NCBI RefSeq assembly: GCF_020184175.1
Contig: NC_065533.1
Coordinates: forward strand, 63,464,351 to 63,528,350
Length of the DNA: 64,000 bases
DNA from: Aphis gossypii
Lineage: Eukaryota > Arthropoda > Insecta > Hemiptera > Aphididae
Direction: 5' to 3'
A program made the position numbers and the translations under genes. Below are positions 38,401 through 49,303 of the stretch, one piece after another; within the stretch, counting starts at the first letter, position 1, and each line of letters begins with the position of its first letter. The notes under the pieces are model-generated. The model was not told the DNA's origin and searched no databases. It saw only the letters and a program-made list of their open reading frames with translations.

Positions 38401-41400
38401 CTTGGAAGTAATGTAGGTCAATAACTAGGTATTCAATTTTTTAACTGATTTGGTTATGAACGACATATGTATTAAATGAGGTATAAATATGAGAAAGAAA
38501 AAAATCTAATTTTTAGGTTGTCTGTATCATATAACTTTTTTATATACATCAATACATGGTTTTTGTGATACAATGGTTTTACTTTCTATCACAATAATAA
38601 TAATATACATTATATATAGACATAATATAGTTGATAAAATATGTTTTTAAAAATCTCAAATGTCATGAATTATCTATTGGATCCATCGTGCTATTTTTAA
38701 AATACATATGTTGGTTAAAGATTGTATCATCCTTATCATAATATTTTAATCGCAGTTGAGTTATTGCACAACTCGTATAATAATATATATATATATATAT
38801 ATATACATAATATCGTTATAATTATTATCGTTATAATATATTATTGTTGAATTAAATTTCAAAAATATTTTTTATATCAGAAATTCAAATTTGGACGAAA
38901 TTATATACGAACGAAGATAAAAAGTGTAGTTATCTTGTTGTAATTCAAAATTATTATCCATGGAGACTTCAAACTTGAGTATATGTATATTATTATATTT
39001 TTTATTTGTTTGTTAAGAAAAACGGTATTCATATTCAAGTACAATAAATAAGGTAATTGAAGTACGGAAATAAATAAATATATTATTTTATTGATTTTTT
39101 TTGTATAAACAATGCAATTTTCAAAATATTTAGATTTATTTTAAGTTATTGCTTCGTTGACTGTATCTACTTGTATGATACTGGTAGTACGACTAGGAAG
39201 CAATAATTAGTGTAGAGCTTCGTTGCAATATTTAGAGCAGATACAAATATATGTATATACTAATTGTATACTTATGTTTATATTTTGAAGACACCAAAAA
39301 TCTATACAATTTTAAAACTGAGGCAGCAATCAAAACTGAAAACGAAATATCAGAATATCATTAAACAATTAAACAGAGTGTGATATTTTTTATTATTATT
39401 ATTATTATTTTTTTTGAAAGTCAATCAGCAGTCAAGCAGTCACACGTAGTATGATAAACATCATGTGGCAAGATATAAGACAACAGTTTTTTTTATCCTA
39501 TAAAAATAACTAGTTGGAGTATCGATTAATATAAAAAAGAAAAATTTTTTAGCGTTACTTTGGTCCGATTCGATTTCAAGACTAAAGTAATATGCATTTA
39601 TTTTAGTTTAAATAATTAGTGATTGTAAAAAAAGTCGCTTGTGCCGTCAATTAAAATTTTCTAAGTTAAAGATAATAATTTTTGAACATAGAATTTAGTA
39701 TGATTTTGAAGGTGGATTTTAAAATTAAAATAATATATTTTATATAAAATAAAATAATATGTATCTTACGTTAAAAATATGACCCCGTAAATAATAATAA
39801 GAAATAAAAAAAATACTGAAAATTAAGAAGTGGCATAAAAAATAAATGATAATTTATTATGAATATTTAACATTATGTTCGATAATGGGTAATACAGTGT
39901 TTTTTATAGTTTATAATGTTATGTTTTACCTAGAATATAAATTATTAGATCATTTTTTTGTGATAAATATTTATATTTATATATTATGATAATAATTTTT
40001 TTTTTGTTGATTAATTAACCGGTCATTTTCCTCTCGTATATGATTTTATATATATACGTATGTATAACAATTATAAATATATATATAAAAAATCGGATTA
40101 ATTTCTAAATCATAATTATTGCATTTTATAATACATTATTTTAGAAAATTTAAATCCAAATTTCACAAGAATTATTTTAACACACCATACAATTTAACAT
40201 GAAACGAAAGTTGTGTTAAAAATATCTACAACCTTATGTATATAATTTAAATAACGTTAAATATAAATTATGTAAATGTCTTAACCCTGAATAATTTAAA
40301 CGATATTTTTCAAATCATAATTGTATATACTAATGTATATTAAGCTTTGCGGTATGGTTATTGGTTATAATTATATGTGTTTGTTAAATCGAATTATTAT
40401 AAGGTTGGAGTCGGATGCGTCGGCTGCAGGATGCTTTAAAAAGTAGTGAAATTAACCATGAGTAATAAACTGCATAAACTGTCAAACAACTATTAAACAC
40501 TATTAATTTAGACATTTAAATTTTACAAATTAGATTAATTTAATGTTACTCTGTTGCAGATATGTATATAATACATATTATATATTTATAGTACCTATGT
40601 GCCCTCGATTAAAATTAATTATATTAAAACAATACATTAAATTAATCAGTGCGAGCATTTGTGGAGATATTTAACACGTTAAAACTTAATTTCAAATGGT
40701 TTATTTATCTATAAATATTTGATCCTATAGAAAGATATTTCAAATTTAAAGAACAATTAAAACAAAGTTATGTTTTTAGAAACAGGGTCCAAGAGTTTAA
40801 ATGATTTTTTGTTCGTTTTCAACAATTTTGCATTATAGATTTAAATAGATTAATATAGTTGCAAATACAATTAAAAACACACATATTTAAATATTAATTA
40901 TATTAATGATGTTTTACATACCTAATAATTTATTATATTATTTAAAATAAAGTGCTAATATATATTTATCATAACTATGAGATATAAATCAAACCTATAC
41001 TACCTATTAACGTCAGTTATTTTAGAGCTTAGGCTAGGGTGACCAATGACCATACGTCCTGTTTTAAACAGGATTGTCCCATTTTTCGAAGTATTTATAA
41101 TATGTATAAGTACTAAGTAATGTATATTGTTTCATGTTTTTACTATCAATATATATTTTACACATTACAAAAAAAAAGTGTCCTGTTTTTTTTTTTTAAT
41201 ATGGTCCCCTAGTTTAGACGCAACAAAATATACTAGATTTATACCTTAAAAAATATATCAATAATACTGATGAACATTATTTTTACGTTAAATGAGTATT
41301 ATTGAATTCTTAAATTTACTAATCTTCCATATCTAACTAGGGAAAATTAAATACCAACAGCATTTGTAACTAATGAATGTCCATGAATTCTATGATTGAT

Positions 41401-44400
41401 AATTTCACATAAGGAATAAATTGTATTTAATTTAATATTATTATATCGATTCAGAGTATTTTATATTATATTATGAAATAATCAAATAACCTATAAAAAT
41501 ATATAATCACACTTTATCAGCCTATTGAAATAATAATATCAAATAACTTATATTTAACCATTTATTACACTGAGAATAATTCTATAGAAATATTTTTAAA
41601 AAGTCATTGTAAAAATCGGACAAAGTGCGCCACAGTTGTATTCCTACTTCTCGGAAAATATCCTGAGGATACTATAGTTTTGTCTATAAAACTCTGGCGC
41701 TGGAGCATTATCAATGGCTGAAATAAATATTCCACAAAATTTTAAAACCCCTTGTAAATTATACTTAAAAGATGATTTGTGAAAAAAATACACACTTAAG
41801 CTTAATGATAATTAAATTTGAATATTGTTCATTAGTCTTAACTGTTTTTCAATTTAAATAATAAACATAAACATTTTGAGATTTATTTGCATCATTGAAG
41901 AAAATATGTTTCATGACTTATTTTCTAATATAGTTACCTATTGGACTTTGAACATAAATTATTATAGTCAAAAACATTTGTCAAAATATTTACGGAAAAA
42001 TGCAGATAAAAGTGACGACTGATAGAAAAAAATTAAATTAGAGATAGATATTAGTAATATTGTATTTTATACTTTTATCAGAAATATAGAATTACCACGA
42101 GACCGTTTGAAAAAATAAACCTCACACAAATAATTCCATTGAAATTGAAGTCTGACATTACGCAATTATTTTATACTAGAAACAAATCACATAATTTTTT
42201 TTACAAGTTTGTCACATTTTTTTAAACAAAAACAAGCTTCACAAGAGGTATTTATATAAATTAATAATATCAAATATAATAAATAGCTATGATATTTAAT
42301 TTCTAAAAAATCGAGTTTTAAAAAAAAAAATACAATTTAATATATAATTATCATGATGAAATAATTTTGAAAAAAGTGAAGTATTTCAATGAAATACCTC
42401 AAGAGGAGTCATTTATTTATAATTAAGTATAAATCCAAAAATCTTAACAATGAATAGATCTAGAATATAATTAATTTAATTGTAGTGTAATTATCATATT
42501 AATATGACAAGCTCTCAGGTCATGTGACAATAAAAATAATTATTTTTAATATTTTGTATTAAATATAATTTGACGAAGAAATTCTTATATATCGTAGATA
42601 TTTTGTTATTTAATCGAAATGTTATCGATTGACAATAATATATTCAGACAAGTTGGCATAGTTAGTTTCAAACTCTGAAAAGTTTAATTACAATACAACG
42701 AATAATGAAGACACTTTCGGTAATTTATGAGAGTTCGTCAACTTTATAATACGTAGTTGAGTGTTACAGCTAATCTTTATTTCCGTGAGCTAAATTATGG
42801 ATGATCATACTACTATAATGTAATGCTATTTTCATATGTTTGCGCACTATTTGTACCATACGACGTATTTCCATACATAATATTATTTTCAAAAACAATC
42901 CTCTTCGCCGTTATTAATCGTTCAAATTATCAAGCAATAATACAATAGGGTATTATACACTGTTGTATCGCAAAACATTACCTATCCGAAACCAAGCACA
43001 ACAAATAAACAACTTATTCGGAAGTAATTAACGCGATTTATGATTCTCCTATTTGTTGGAGCCATATCTGCAGCGCGTGATTGTTTTCATCTAATACTTG
43101 GTTATCAGATAGAATTCTATTTACAATAAACGTTAATTTTCTCAATTAATAATAAATTACGCAATTGGATAAATATATATATATTTTTAAATAATGTTTT
43201 GAAGTCATTATAGAATAACATCTTTAAAATGTAAATAATAGTTTTTCTTTTATTAAATTTTTGTTTGTGTTTTTTTTTTTTTTTAAGTAAATACATTACG
43301 TATATACAAATTCCAGATCTGAATTATTATTTGCTGAACATTTCATTATATTTTAACACCAATAATTTAAATCGCGTTTAATATATTTTCGACTTTCGTT
43401 CAAAATTCGTTTATTTATTTACAAAATTCCAAGTAAAATATTTTACTTCGGAATGAGGAAGTAAAATCGTTGCTGACAATTTTATAAAAGTAATAAAAGC
43501 AGAAAAATGAGGTGATTATGTTATTTATAGTAACAAATTTAAACTATGTAGAAAAATAAATGTATAATATTTATTAAAAAACATTAAGACTTCTTTAGAC
43601 AATTACGACTGTTTAGAGTATATGATAGTAACTAATCGTACTTGGCGAATAAAAACTCACCAGATTTTCCATTTATGTCCATAGCCTTGAGGTTTCTGGC
43701 CTCAATGATACCGAGTGTCAAATTGTTAGTCATTGGATTGTAAGACAATGACGTTAACAAATGGCCGCACTTATCCTTCAACGGCGCTGTGAGATCTTTC
43801 CAAAATACCGGTTTTGCAGTAAAGTCAACCTAAAATTAACAAGAAGTCCTAAATTAGATACATGTATATTTCTCAGAACCAACATGCACTTCTAGCTACA
43901 CGTACATGTGCACACATTACAATGTAAAACATCAAGAAGAGTGAAAAATTCGTCAATATTATATTTTGTATTGATAAACTATAGTTCGTGAAATGTGAAT
44001 AGTTTTAAATGTTAACTTACAAAATGTATAAGTAGTTTATCACTAATTTGTATTAACAATTTTATTTAAAATACGAATCATACGAACGTATGTGATCAGA
44101 GCTGGTCTTAAGATGAAGTCAAAAAAGTTGAGATTTATAATTTTCGAAATCTGTGATGAGGACAGCTTTAGTTTTAAACATAATTCAATTAAATACAACA
44201 AATTTGGTTTTATCCAAAATTAAAAAAAAAGTTAAAATAAAAAACCAATGTGTATAATTTGTATTGTTTGCCTGTACGATGAACAGTATTTTTTCTTCAT
44301 TAATTATTTCATCATATTTACCGACAAAGTTAAAGGGTTTTGTCAATTTTTGATGAAATAAAATCATAAGTTTACTTAAGTTCAGGGTTTTGTTATTTTT

Positions 44401-47400
44401 AATATACATACATATATTATATATTATTATATTAGTATTGTACTGAGAAAGAGTTTTCTCGTTAAATTAGTTTTATTGGAGGTACTCCATTTAATAAATA
44501 TTTTTTTTTATAGTTATTTTTTATTTTAATTATTTTTCATAAAATTATTTATTTACTTTTTAAGCTCCATTAAATGATGTGGTATACATTAATTCAGTGT
44601 GTAAAAAGTGTTTTTTATAATATTAAGTCAAAAAATCTTATTTTAGCATTGATTTTTTTTTTTTTTTTATGAGTTTAATTTGATTTTAGTGTATTATTGA
44701 TCTATATACACATATTTTTAAGCTATTAACATATAATATAGTCGAGTCTCGATAACTCGAACCTTGATAACTCGAAAACCTCGATAACTCGAATTTTTTT
44801 TGGTCCTTATGAAGCTCCTATATACCTAATGCAATATTTGTAACTCGAAAAATACATAAATCGAATTAATTTTTACGTCCCTAGAAATTCGAGTTATCAA
44901 GACTTGACTGTATTTAAGTTTAAAAAATACAAGTATAAATTGTTCTAATCCCTATTAAAATATTGTTCACATGTTTACTATTTTCGGAAACAATAAATTA
45001 TTAAATTTGTTTTTAATAATTAAAAACACTGAATATCAAGATATTTTAATGGGGAAGGGGTGGGAGTTTTAATTTTGGATTTGGTATGAATTGGTCATTT
45101 AGTTCATCTGATAGATGAAAATTATCTGGAATATTTTTTTATATTTCATTGGTATTATTATATAATATATGTTTTGAACACGTAATAGATTTTTTTCATT
45201 TTGCCGGGTGTCGGGATCGATGCACTTACGTTGTTCAACTCAATGTATGTCTCGCCAATAGAATCGTCTCTGGAGAACCGATCGTAATCAAACACGTGCA
45301 AGTGAAGAGTCCGATTGTGCAACTTTTGCATTGTAAAACCTGAAACAAAATAATACAATTGCTTAAGTACACTTAAAGGTAATGTTTTATTATTATCATT
45401 AAAATTATCAAATCGGTAAATTTTACGAATTACAAGAAACAGTGAATTTTAGAACGAATTTAAACTTGTATTTTAAATACAGTTTGAACATAAATGATTT
45501 TTGTTGATACATAGTTACAATTTCAATTAAAGGATTTTATTTTTCTTGGTCCCATTTAATGTAGTATTTAATTAATAAAGGTAATTTGTATATTTTTATT
45601 ACAGTGTTATTTAATATTATTTGTAATTAGACATATAACCGTAGACTGTAATCAAATAAGTTTATGAAATCAGAATGTATAAATTACCAAGAAAATTAGA
45701 TTATTTGCAAAAAGAGAAGGATCAAAATTACAACATCTCTGGCAAGAAATAGATGCCTGATAATTTATTAAATAGTCGGTAAACAGCATACACGATTGAG
45801 AAAAGGTGTAATGTTTTGAGTTGGATGCACACTGTACAGGAACTTCTAAAATTATAGAACTGCATGTAGTATGCTAAATGGGAGGAGGATAATCAATTTT
45901 AATAAGAACAAGATTATAGAACAGACATTATCACAAATCTTTGATTGATTTGACTTAATTTATTTTAACCGTTTAAATAAAAATTGTTCTTTATGCTTTT
46001 CACATAATTTTCACGGCACATGATTCAGCTATAAACAACTTTTTATTTTATTTTTAAGATCGTTAATTCATTTTTTACACCAAATTAGATGAATGAAATT
46101 GTTCTTTATTATGTATTATATTAAATAATTTATATCTTATTATACTATATTTTGTCTTAACTATAAGTTGTATAGAAAAAAATTATTTTAAAAACTCATA
46201 GCACGCTGTATTGGTTGAAACCACTATTTTGGAAATTTTTGATTTAGCTAGATAACTTGTATGAAAATAAGAGACGTTTGGATTGAATTCAATGAAGCTT
46301 AAAAACTTATATTGAACACGTTCAATTTGGTTGCGGTACATTTCTGTGTGTGGTTTCCAGACAAATAAACTATACTCGAATATAGGCCTATAAATATCCC
46401 ACTTCATAGACACTTAAAACAATGTTGACAAGTCAGTTGTGGAGATGGAATGGTTAAATAATTTTTTTTTTTATATTATATTATTTATTTTTATATTCTG
46501 AGCAAAACGATAAATTTATTAATTTTAGAATTATGTGTAATGTTTTTTTCTGTATACACGATGAGTTGTAAAAAAACCACAGTATTGTCATAATAATAAT
46601 ATAAAAATCTATTTTGCGAGCATTTGAAGTTAACATTTCAATAATATTTTTCAAAACTATGATAATTTCCTAATTATTATTTAATTAAAAATGTTTCAAG
46701 TGTTTAATTTTTATAGTTGTGTCTTAAAAATGATTTCATGTAGATTTCTTGATATGTAGTAAAAAATTCATATTGGAACTAAAAAATCTAAAACTTTTTT
46801 TTTTTTTAAAGATAAGTTAAAATTTAGACAAAAATGAATTTTTAAACGAAGAATAACGTTTTAGTTTTTTTTTTTGTTCGTTTAGTTTTGATTTAACAAT
46901 ATTTTCATGAATATTTGAATTTTTTGTGTACCTATATCATTATAGATTATAAACTTACGTTATAGTGCAATTTTCAAAACATTGGGAATAATTTTATGTT
47001 TATTTATAGTTTATACTTTGTATTACTAATATTAAAATAAATTATCACTATAATAATTAATAGTAGTATATTTATATGATGATAGGATGATAAACTATCT
47101 CCGTTCAAAATAGTTTTGACTTATCGTTGAATTCAAATTTAATTCATACAGTACAATTAATTATGAAATATTAACATGATTACTCAACTTCTATACTGTT
47201 TAGCATAGTGGTGGTTGTCTATTTTTTTCCATTTCTTTTAATTTCGTATACATGATACTATTTTTTTATTTATTTACAAAAATACAATTGTAAAATTATT
47301 AAAGGGGGAAAGGGAGGTATAGATTCACGTATGTGCCCGTCTGATATACGACACTATATATAGAGAGTACATATGAGAAATGCCACGTGTACCTATAATT

Positions 47401-49303
47401 CGTATCGATTTTCTTTTTTGTCTTTCGTACCGGAAACTGTAGACGAAAACAACATAATTAATTTCCCACGAGCTGTCGTATAAAATACATATAATACGTA
47501 TATAAACATATTATATTGGAGCGTAACATATATACACGTATATACATTTGTAAAATGTATACCTAAAATAGAAAAATATATATGGGTTCTTACAGTTCGA
47601 ACACCGAGAACATAAATCATTTACGGAGCATAAAATATATCTACAAAACACTATTGGACTTGAATTTCTACTAAAAAAAATAGCATCAAATTTTCAAATC
47701 ACTTATTCGAAAATACTTAACGATTTTTTAATTAAGATGATTTATCTAAAGTATTATGATACTACACTATTGTCATCAAACTTAAGTTAACCAGCTAAGT
47801 TTTGGTATTTTTAACTAGTACCTATTCAAAATAATAATAATAATAATAATAATGTCTGTTAACAGATAATTCTTATAAATTGTCTTATATTATTATGCTA
47901 CGCAAATTACATCATATTATAGGAGTATAACGATATTCATTGGTTGTTGATACGTTATTTGACTAGAAAAGGTATATGATAATTATTGTAATTATTTTTC
48001 TTAAATATAAATTTCCATGCCGATATTTTGGGCATTATTGGAGCACGTCCCAATTTTTTTAGAGTTAACTTTTGTCTGTAGGATTTAAAAAAACCATTGT
48101 GATTTACTCCAATAGTACAACGTAATTTTAAAATAAATGGGACATGGATAAGCGCCAACTTCATGCACGGTGAAAATATATATTTTATACTGCTTACTAC
48201 GATAATAATATTAACTATCTATATATTTTTTCAATATTTAATTTTATAACTAGTAAGTACTATTATTTTCTATTTATTATGTTGATTTAATAATAATGTT
48301 ATAAACGTTTTATTTTAACTGTTTTTATTAACATTTTAATTAGTTTAGCCTTTTTAATTTGATAAACATGATGCGTGTCTATTATAAAAACAAAATAATA
48401 CGGATATTCTCGTTTATTATTAAACAATTAATTTTAATTATTTTTTTCTTAATAAAGATAAGAATATGTGATTATGAAATTCATGTTATTAAAGCATTAT
48501 ATTATATATTTTTTGTTTTTATCAAATTATAATATGCATAATATTTTTTATAGATTAATATTACACTAAAAAGTTATATTGTTTAATAATAATAAATGGG
48601 CAATACAAATTTTCTTACGAAGGTTTATATTCGATTTTATCTAATTAAAGGTATTTCTTATATTGTTGTATACCCATACAAATTATGTTGAAGTTTTAAC
48701 TTGTTTTTAAATACAATTTTTTGATTAATATAATATAGGTATAATGAATATTATATTTGTTTTTATACTGAATTTATATCAATTAATTTCATTAATTTTT
48801 ATAAATGAATAACTTAAATATTGTAGTTGATGGTCAATAGTCATGTATAATATTTTACATTATCTATAAAATGTTATTACAAATAGGAAATACTATTTTA
48901 ATAAAAATAATAAAAGAAGGGGAAGAAAGAGATAGGTAAAAAAGAGGAGGTGTGAAAAAATGCCACATTTTCTTTCTAATATTCACGGCGGATGGAGGAG
49001 GGGTGTTTTGTTTGCCTTTTCGTCCTTACAACCCGAAAAGCCTAGTAAAGAAACCAATCATATTATATACCTATATCTACGGGAGCAAAAAAGGCTTTTT
49101 AAAAAAATGCAACAAAAACCATAACAATATTATAATAATACAATGATACACCTACCCTGAAAATAGAGTGTCTCGTTCCAGCGTGGGTTTAGGGTTCGGC
49201 GTTTCACTTTCGTGTCCAGTCGGTGCTTTTTGTCTGGCAACAATGTCACCCGAACATATGGGTCGGACGTGCCACTCAAGTCCATCGCCGGTAAGTCTTT
49301 GGC
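23364..49303 (-). CDS. Syt7: Synaptotagmin, probably synaptotagmin-7 (5' partial, 5 exons)
   Basis: Minus-strand join of 49303-49156, 45339-45230, 43829-43661, 26076-25864 and 23467-23364. This gives 247 residues and a stop, with all phases consistent and canonical GT/AG sites. It contains most of C2A, a short linker and a full C2B ending WHRLKPE. Synaptotagmins are vesicle membrane proteins whose C2 domains bind Ca2+ and anionic lipid to trigger exocytosis; synaptotagmin-7 is the slow, high-affinity sensor. C2A keeps five acidic ligands (D8, D14, D67, D69, D75 of this fragment). C2B keeps D137, D143, D197 and D199, but the fifth is Glu (E205). A basic strand (KKVEKRK) in C2B matches the phosphoinositide/SNARE-binding patch. 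Phrases such as LLPDKKH, LNPRWNET and FDYDRFSRDDSIGE favour Syt7 over Syt1. The transmembrane segment, linker and first C2A strand are on exons upstream of 49303 that I could not find. Confidence 0.88.
23468..25863 (-). other. Syt7 last intron
   Basis: 2.4 kb. It holds copy 1 of an inverted-repeat element family (24742-25490). At about 24275 the sequence TACAGTAACACCTCGATT resembles one end of a pogo/Tigger-type element, but no matching second end was found. Otherwise AT-rich with no exon seen. Confidence 0.65.
24742..25490 (+). mobile_element. Inverted-repeat element family, copy 1 (3' truncated)
   Basis: Starts AGATTCTGAACGGAGTGAT and is closely similar to the start of the element at 54291, including GAATGTA.TGATTTTACAATG and the T-rich run before TGTGTCTGT. 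Shared internal phrases include AAAACGGGA, TATTTATAGAC and GAAAATTTAATACAAGG. Both copies end near the same GTACAGCAGAGCGGTACCCA word (25450-25469 here). Copy 1 lacks the right inverted repeat seen in copy 2, so part of the right side is missing. The small frames it contains are not conserved as proteins. Confidence 0.6.
25864..26076 (-). CDS. Syt7: Syt7 exon: C2B core
   Basis: Acceptor GTTGTTTTCAG; the likely donor is GTGAGTGT at 25863-25856. Encodes (D)PYVKVWLHVGDKKVEKRKS, the NLNPIFDEKFEY strand, and the loop-3 segment MVMDFDNIGRNELIGKITIS. KVEKRK is the polybasic strand. The usual fifth calcium-binding Asp is Glu here (RNEL). The longer open frame running on to 25793 is intronic read-through. 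Confidence 0.9.
28863..29278 (+). mobile_element. Solo-LTR-like element
   Basis: A ~416-bp GC-richer block starting TGTTATGG and ending AATAACCA, so the outermost bases are TG...CA with partial inverted ends. It has a TATA box (TATATAA, 29114-29120) followed by a plausible transcription start, and an AATAAA signal at 29230-29235 in the correct order for an LTR (U3-R-U5). Two imperfect copies of a TATGACCATG..CGTGT motif occur near 28897 and 28940. No matching target-site duplication was found and no internal retroelement genes adjoin it, so a solo LTR is an inference. The overlapping open frames on both strands are not conserved proteins. Confidence 0.4.
30400..31030 (+). mobile_element. Possible LTR-retrotransposon relic with primer-binding site
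   Basis: TGGTGCCGAGACAG at 30706-30719 resembles the TGGTGCCGA-type primer-binding sites placed just after the 5' LTR in Bel/Pao and related elements. It follows GTTAGAACA, a plausible LTR end. The preceding GC-richer stretch could be the LTR; it contains a 9-bp inverted repeat AACACAATA/TATTGTGTT (30452-30474) and a CTAC tract near 30591-30604. No gag or pol protein is recognisable downstream. The LTR start was not found, so boundaries are rough. Confidence 0.3.
31624..31642. repeat. Short perfect hairpin
   Basis: ATTGGGAA, three A, then TTCCCAAT: an 8-bp perfect stem in AT-rich intron DNA. It may be an element end or chance. Confidence 0.4.
32948..32975. repeat. AAT microsatellite
   Basis: About nine clean AAT units. 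The poly-Asn and poly-Leu frames across it (32871-33119 plus, 32882-33088 minus) arise from this tract and are not genes. Confidence 0.8.
34610..35020 (+). repeat. Dispersed repeat, copy A
   Basis: Resembles 46769-47150 in order and content: CAT(A/T)TGGAAC.AAAAAATCTA at the left, then ..AAATTTAG.CAA.., then GATAAAC.A...CTC.G.TCA.AAT..TTTT, and A.TTCAAATTTAAT at the right. Its right end (CTCAGAATCATTTTTCGTA) also resembles the right inverted repeat of the element at 54291-55541, so all may be one family of differing internal decay. No coding content. Confidence 0.5.
37659..37668 (+). repeat. G10 homopolymer
   Basis: Ten consecutive G in otherwise very AT-rich DNA; by far the longest G run in the window. 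Could mark an assembly or slippage artefact. Confidence 0.8.
37872..38174 (-). pseudogene. 100-codon ORF with OCRE-like aromatic repeat
   Basis: An uninterrupted 100-residue frame, the longest in the Syt7 introns, and richer in GC than its flanks. It begins MSIECFYEDSTGLYYYYYTG. The F/Y-E-x-x-TGLYYYY..TG pattern recalls OCRE-type aromatic repeats found in RNA-processing proteins (Y-D-x-x-T-G-L-Y-Y-D). The rest is Ser/Asn-rich with a charged stretch (KEVFKVPAFGTVYNDSSST). No splice sites, promoter or partner exons were recognised and no full OCRE domain is present. It could be a retrocopy fragment, an exon of a nested gene, or chance. It lies on the same strand as Syt7 but matches no synaptotagmin segment. 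Confidence 0.3.
41034..41212. mobile_element. hAT-like MITE
   Basis: A 179-bp unit with ends CTAGGGTGACCA and (complemented) CTAGGGGACCAT, i.e. imperfect terminal inverted repeats. A second match follows inside (TACGTCCTGTTTTAAACAGG at 41053-41072 against GTGTCCTGTTTTTT near the right end). TTTAGA occurs just left (41021) and just right (41213), possibly the decayed 8-bp duplication typical of hAT elements, although five extra bases separate the left one. No transposase, so non-autonomous. Confidence 0.5.
43661..43829 (-). CDS. Syt7: Syt7 exon: end of C2A, linker, start of C2B
   Basis: Acceptor GTTAATTTTAG and donor GTGAGT. Encodes VDFTAKPVFWKDLTAPLKDK (end of C2A and linker), then CGHLLTSLSYNPMTNNLTLG and IIEARNLKAMDINGKS. 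LLTSLSYNP is the characteristic first strand of C2B. The exon ends on the first base of the Asp codon that supplies the second loop-1 calcium ligand. Confidence 0.9.
43830..45229 (-). other. Syt7 intron between C2A exon 2 and the C2A/C2B exon
   Basis: 1.4 kb, GT...AG. Contains the small TA-flanked element at 44739-44910. The minus frame at 44185-44409 has no recognisable domain. Confidence 0.7.
44739..44910. mobile_element. pogo/Tigger-like MITE
   Basis: 172 bp flanked by TA on both sides. Left end TAGTCGAGTCTCGATAACTC; right end complemented CAGTCAAGTCTTGATAACTC: about 20-25 bp of strong inverted repeat. TCGATAACTCGAA is repeated three times near the left end. TA target and CAGTC termini fit the pogo/Tigger branch of IS630-Tc1-mariner. 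Related to the older copy at 9518-9839. Confidence 0.65.
45230..45339 (-). CDS. Syt7: Syt7 exon: C2A calcium loop 3
   Basis: Acceptor TTTGTTTCAG and donor GTAAGT. Encodes (G)FTMQKLHNRTLHLHVFDYD then RFSRDDSIGETYIELNN. The three acidic residues FD, YD and RDD are the loop-3 calcium ligands. Ends at a codon boundary. Confidence 0.9.
46183..46413 (-). pseudogene. LINE reverse transcriptase fragment
   Basis: A 76-residue frame containing YRPIFEYSLFVWKPHT followed by QIERVQYKFLSFIEFN. This is the R-P-x-x-E-Y-x-x-x-x-W-x-P segment and the following E-x-V-Q-x-x-F-L helix just after the catalytic domain of Jockey/I-type non-LTR reverse transcriptases. Only this C-terminal piece remains; the catalytic YADD part is absent, so it is a dead 5'-truncated copy. 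Same strand as Syt7, inside its intron. Confidence 0.65.
46769..47150 (+). repeat. Dispersed repeat, copy B
   Basis: Counterpart of 34610-35020 with conserved left (CATATTGGAACTAAAAAATC) and right segments (GATAAACTATCTCCGTTCAA). The right segment contains CTCCGTTCA, matching the inverted-repeat end of the 54291-55541 element. An internal T13 run and several insertions separate it from copy A. Confidence 0.5.
49156..49303 (-). CDS. Syt7: Syt7 exon: C2A calcium loop 1 and polybasic strand
   Basis: Acceptor GTGTTACAG and donor GTAGGT (minus strand); starts at a codon boundary and ends one base into a Gly codon. Encodes AKDLPAMDLSGTSDPYVRV, then LLPDKKHRLDTKVKRRTLNP, then RWNETLYFQ. The Asp residues of MDLSGTSDPY are calcium ligands in loop 1. 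The Met upstream in the open frame is intronic, not a start. Confidence 0.9.

Larger units (their letters stand above)
26077..43660 (-). other. Giant Syt7 intron splitting C2B calcium loop 1
   Basis: 17.6 kb, GT...AG. It holds a solo-LTR-like element, a possible LTR/primer-binding relic, an AAT microsatellite at 32948-32975, a member of a dispersed repeat (34610-35020), an OCRE-like ORF (37872-38174), a G10 run (37659-37668), a TA microsatellite (about 38781-38806) and a hAT-like MITE (41034-41212). GC-richer blocks at about 27660-28030 and 33190-33500 have no recognised coding content and could be regulatory or old element DNA. The remainder is AT-rich and featureless. Confidence 0.7.
45340..49155 (-). 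other. Syt7 intron within C2A
   Basis: 3.8 kb, GT...AG. Contains a LINE reverse-transcriptase fragment (46183-46413), copy B of a dispersed repeat (46769-47150) and an AAT microsatellite (47830-47853). No further exon was seen. Confidence 0.7.

Noticed and set aside
45149..45343. 64-codon plus-strand frame
   Set aside because: Antisense shadow of the Syt7 exon at 45230-45339.
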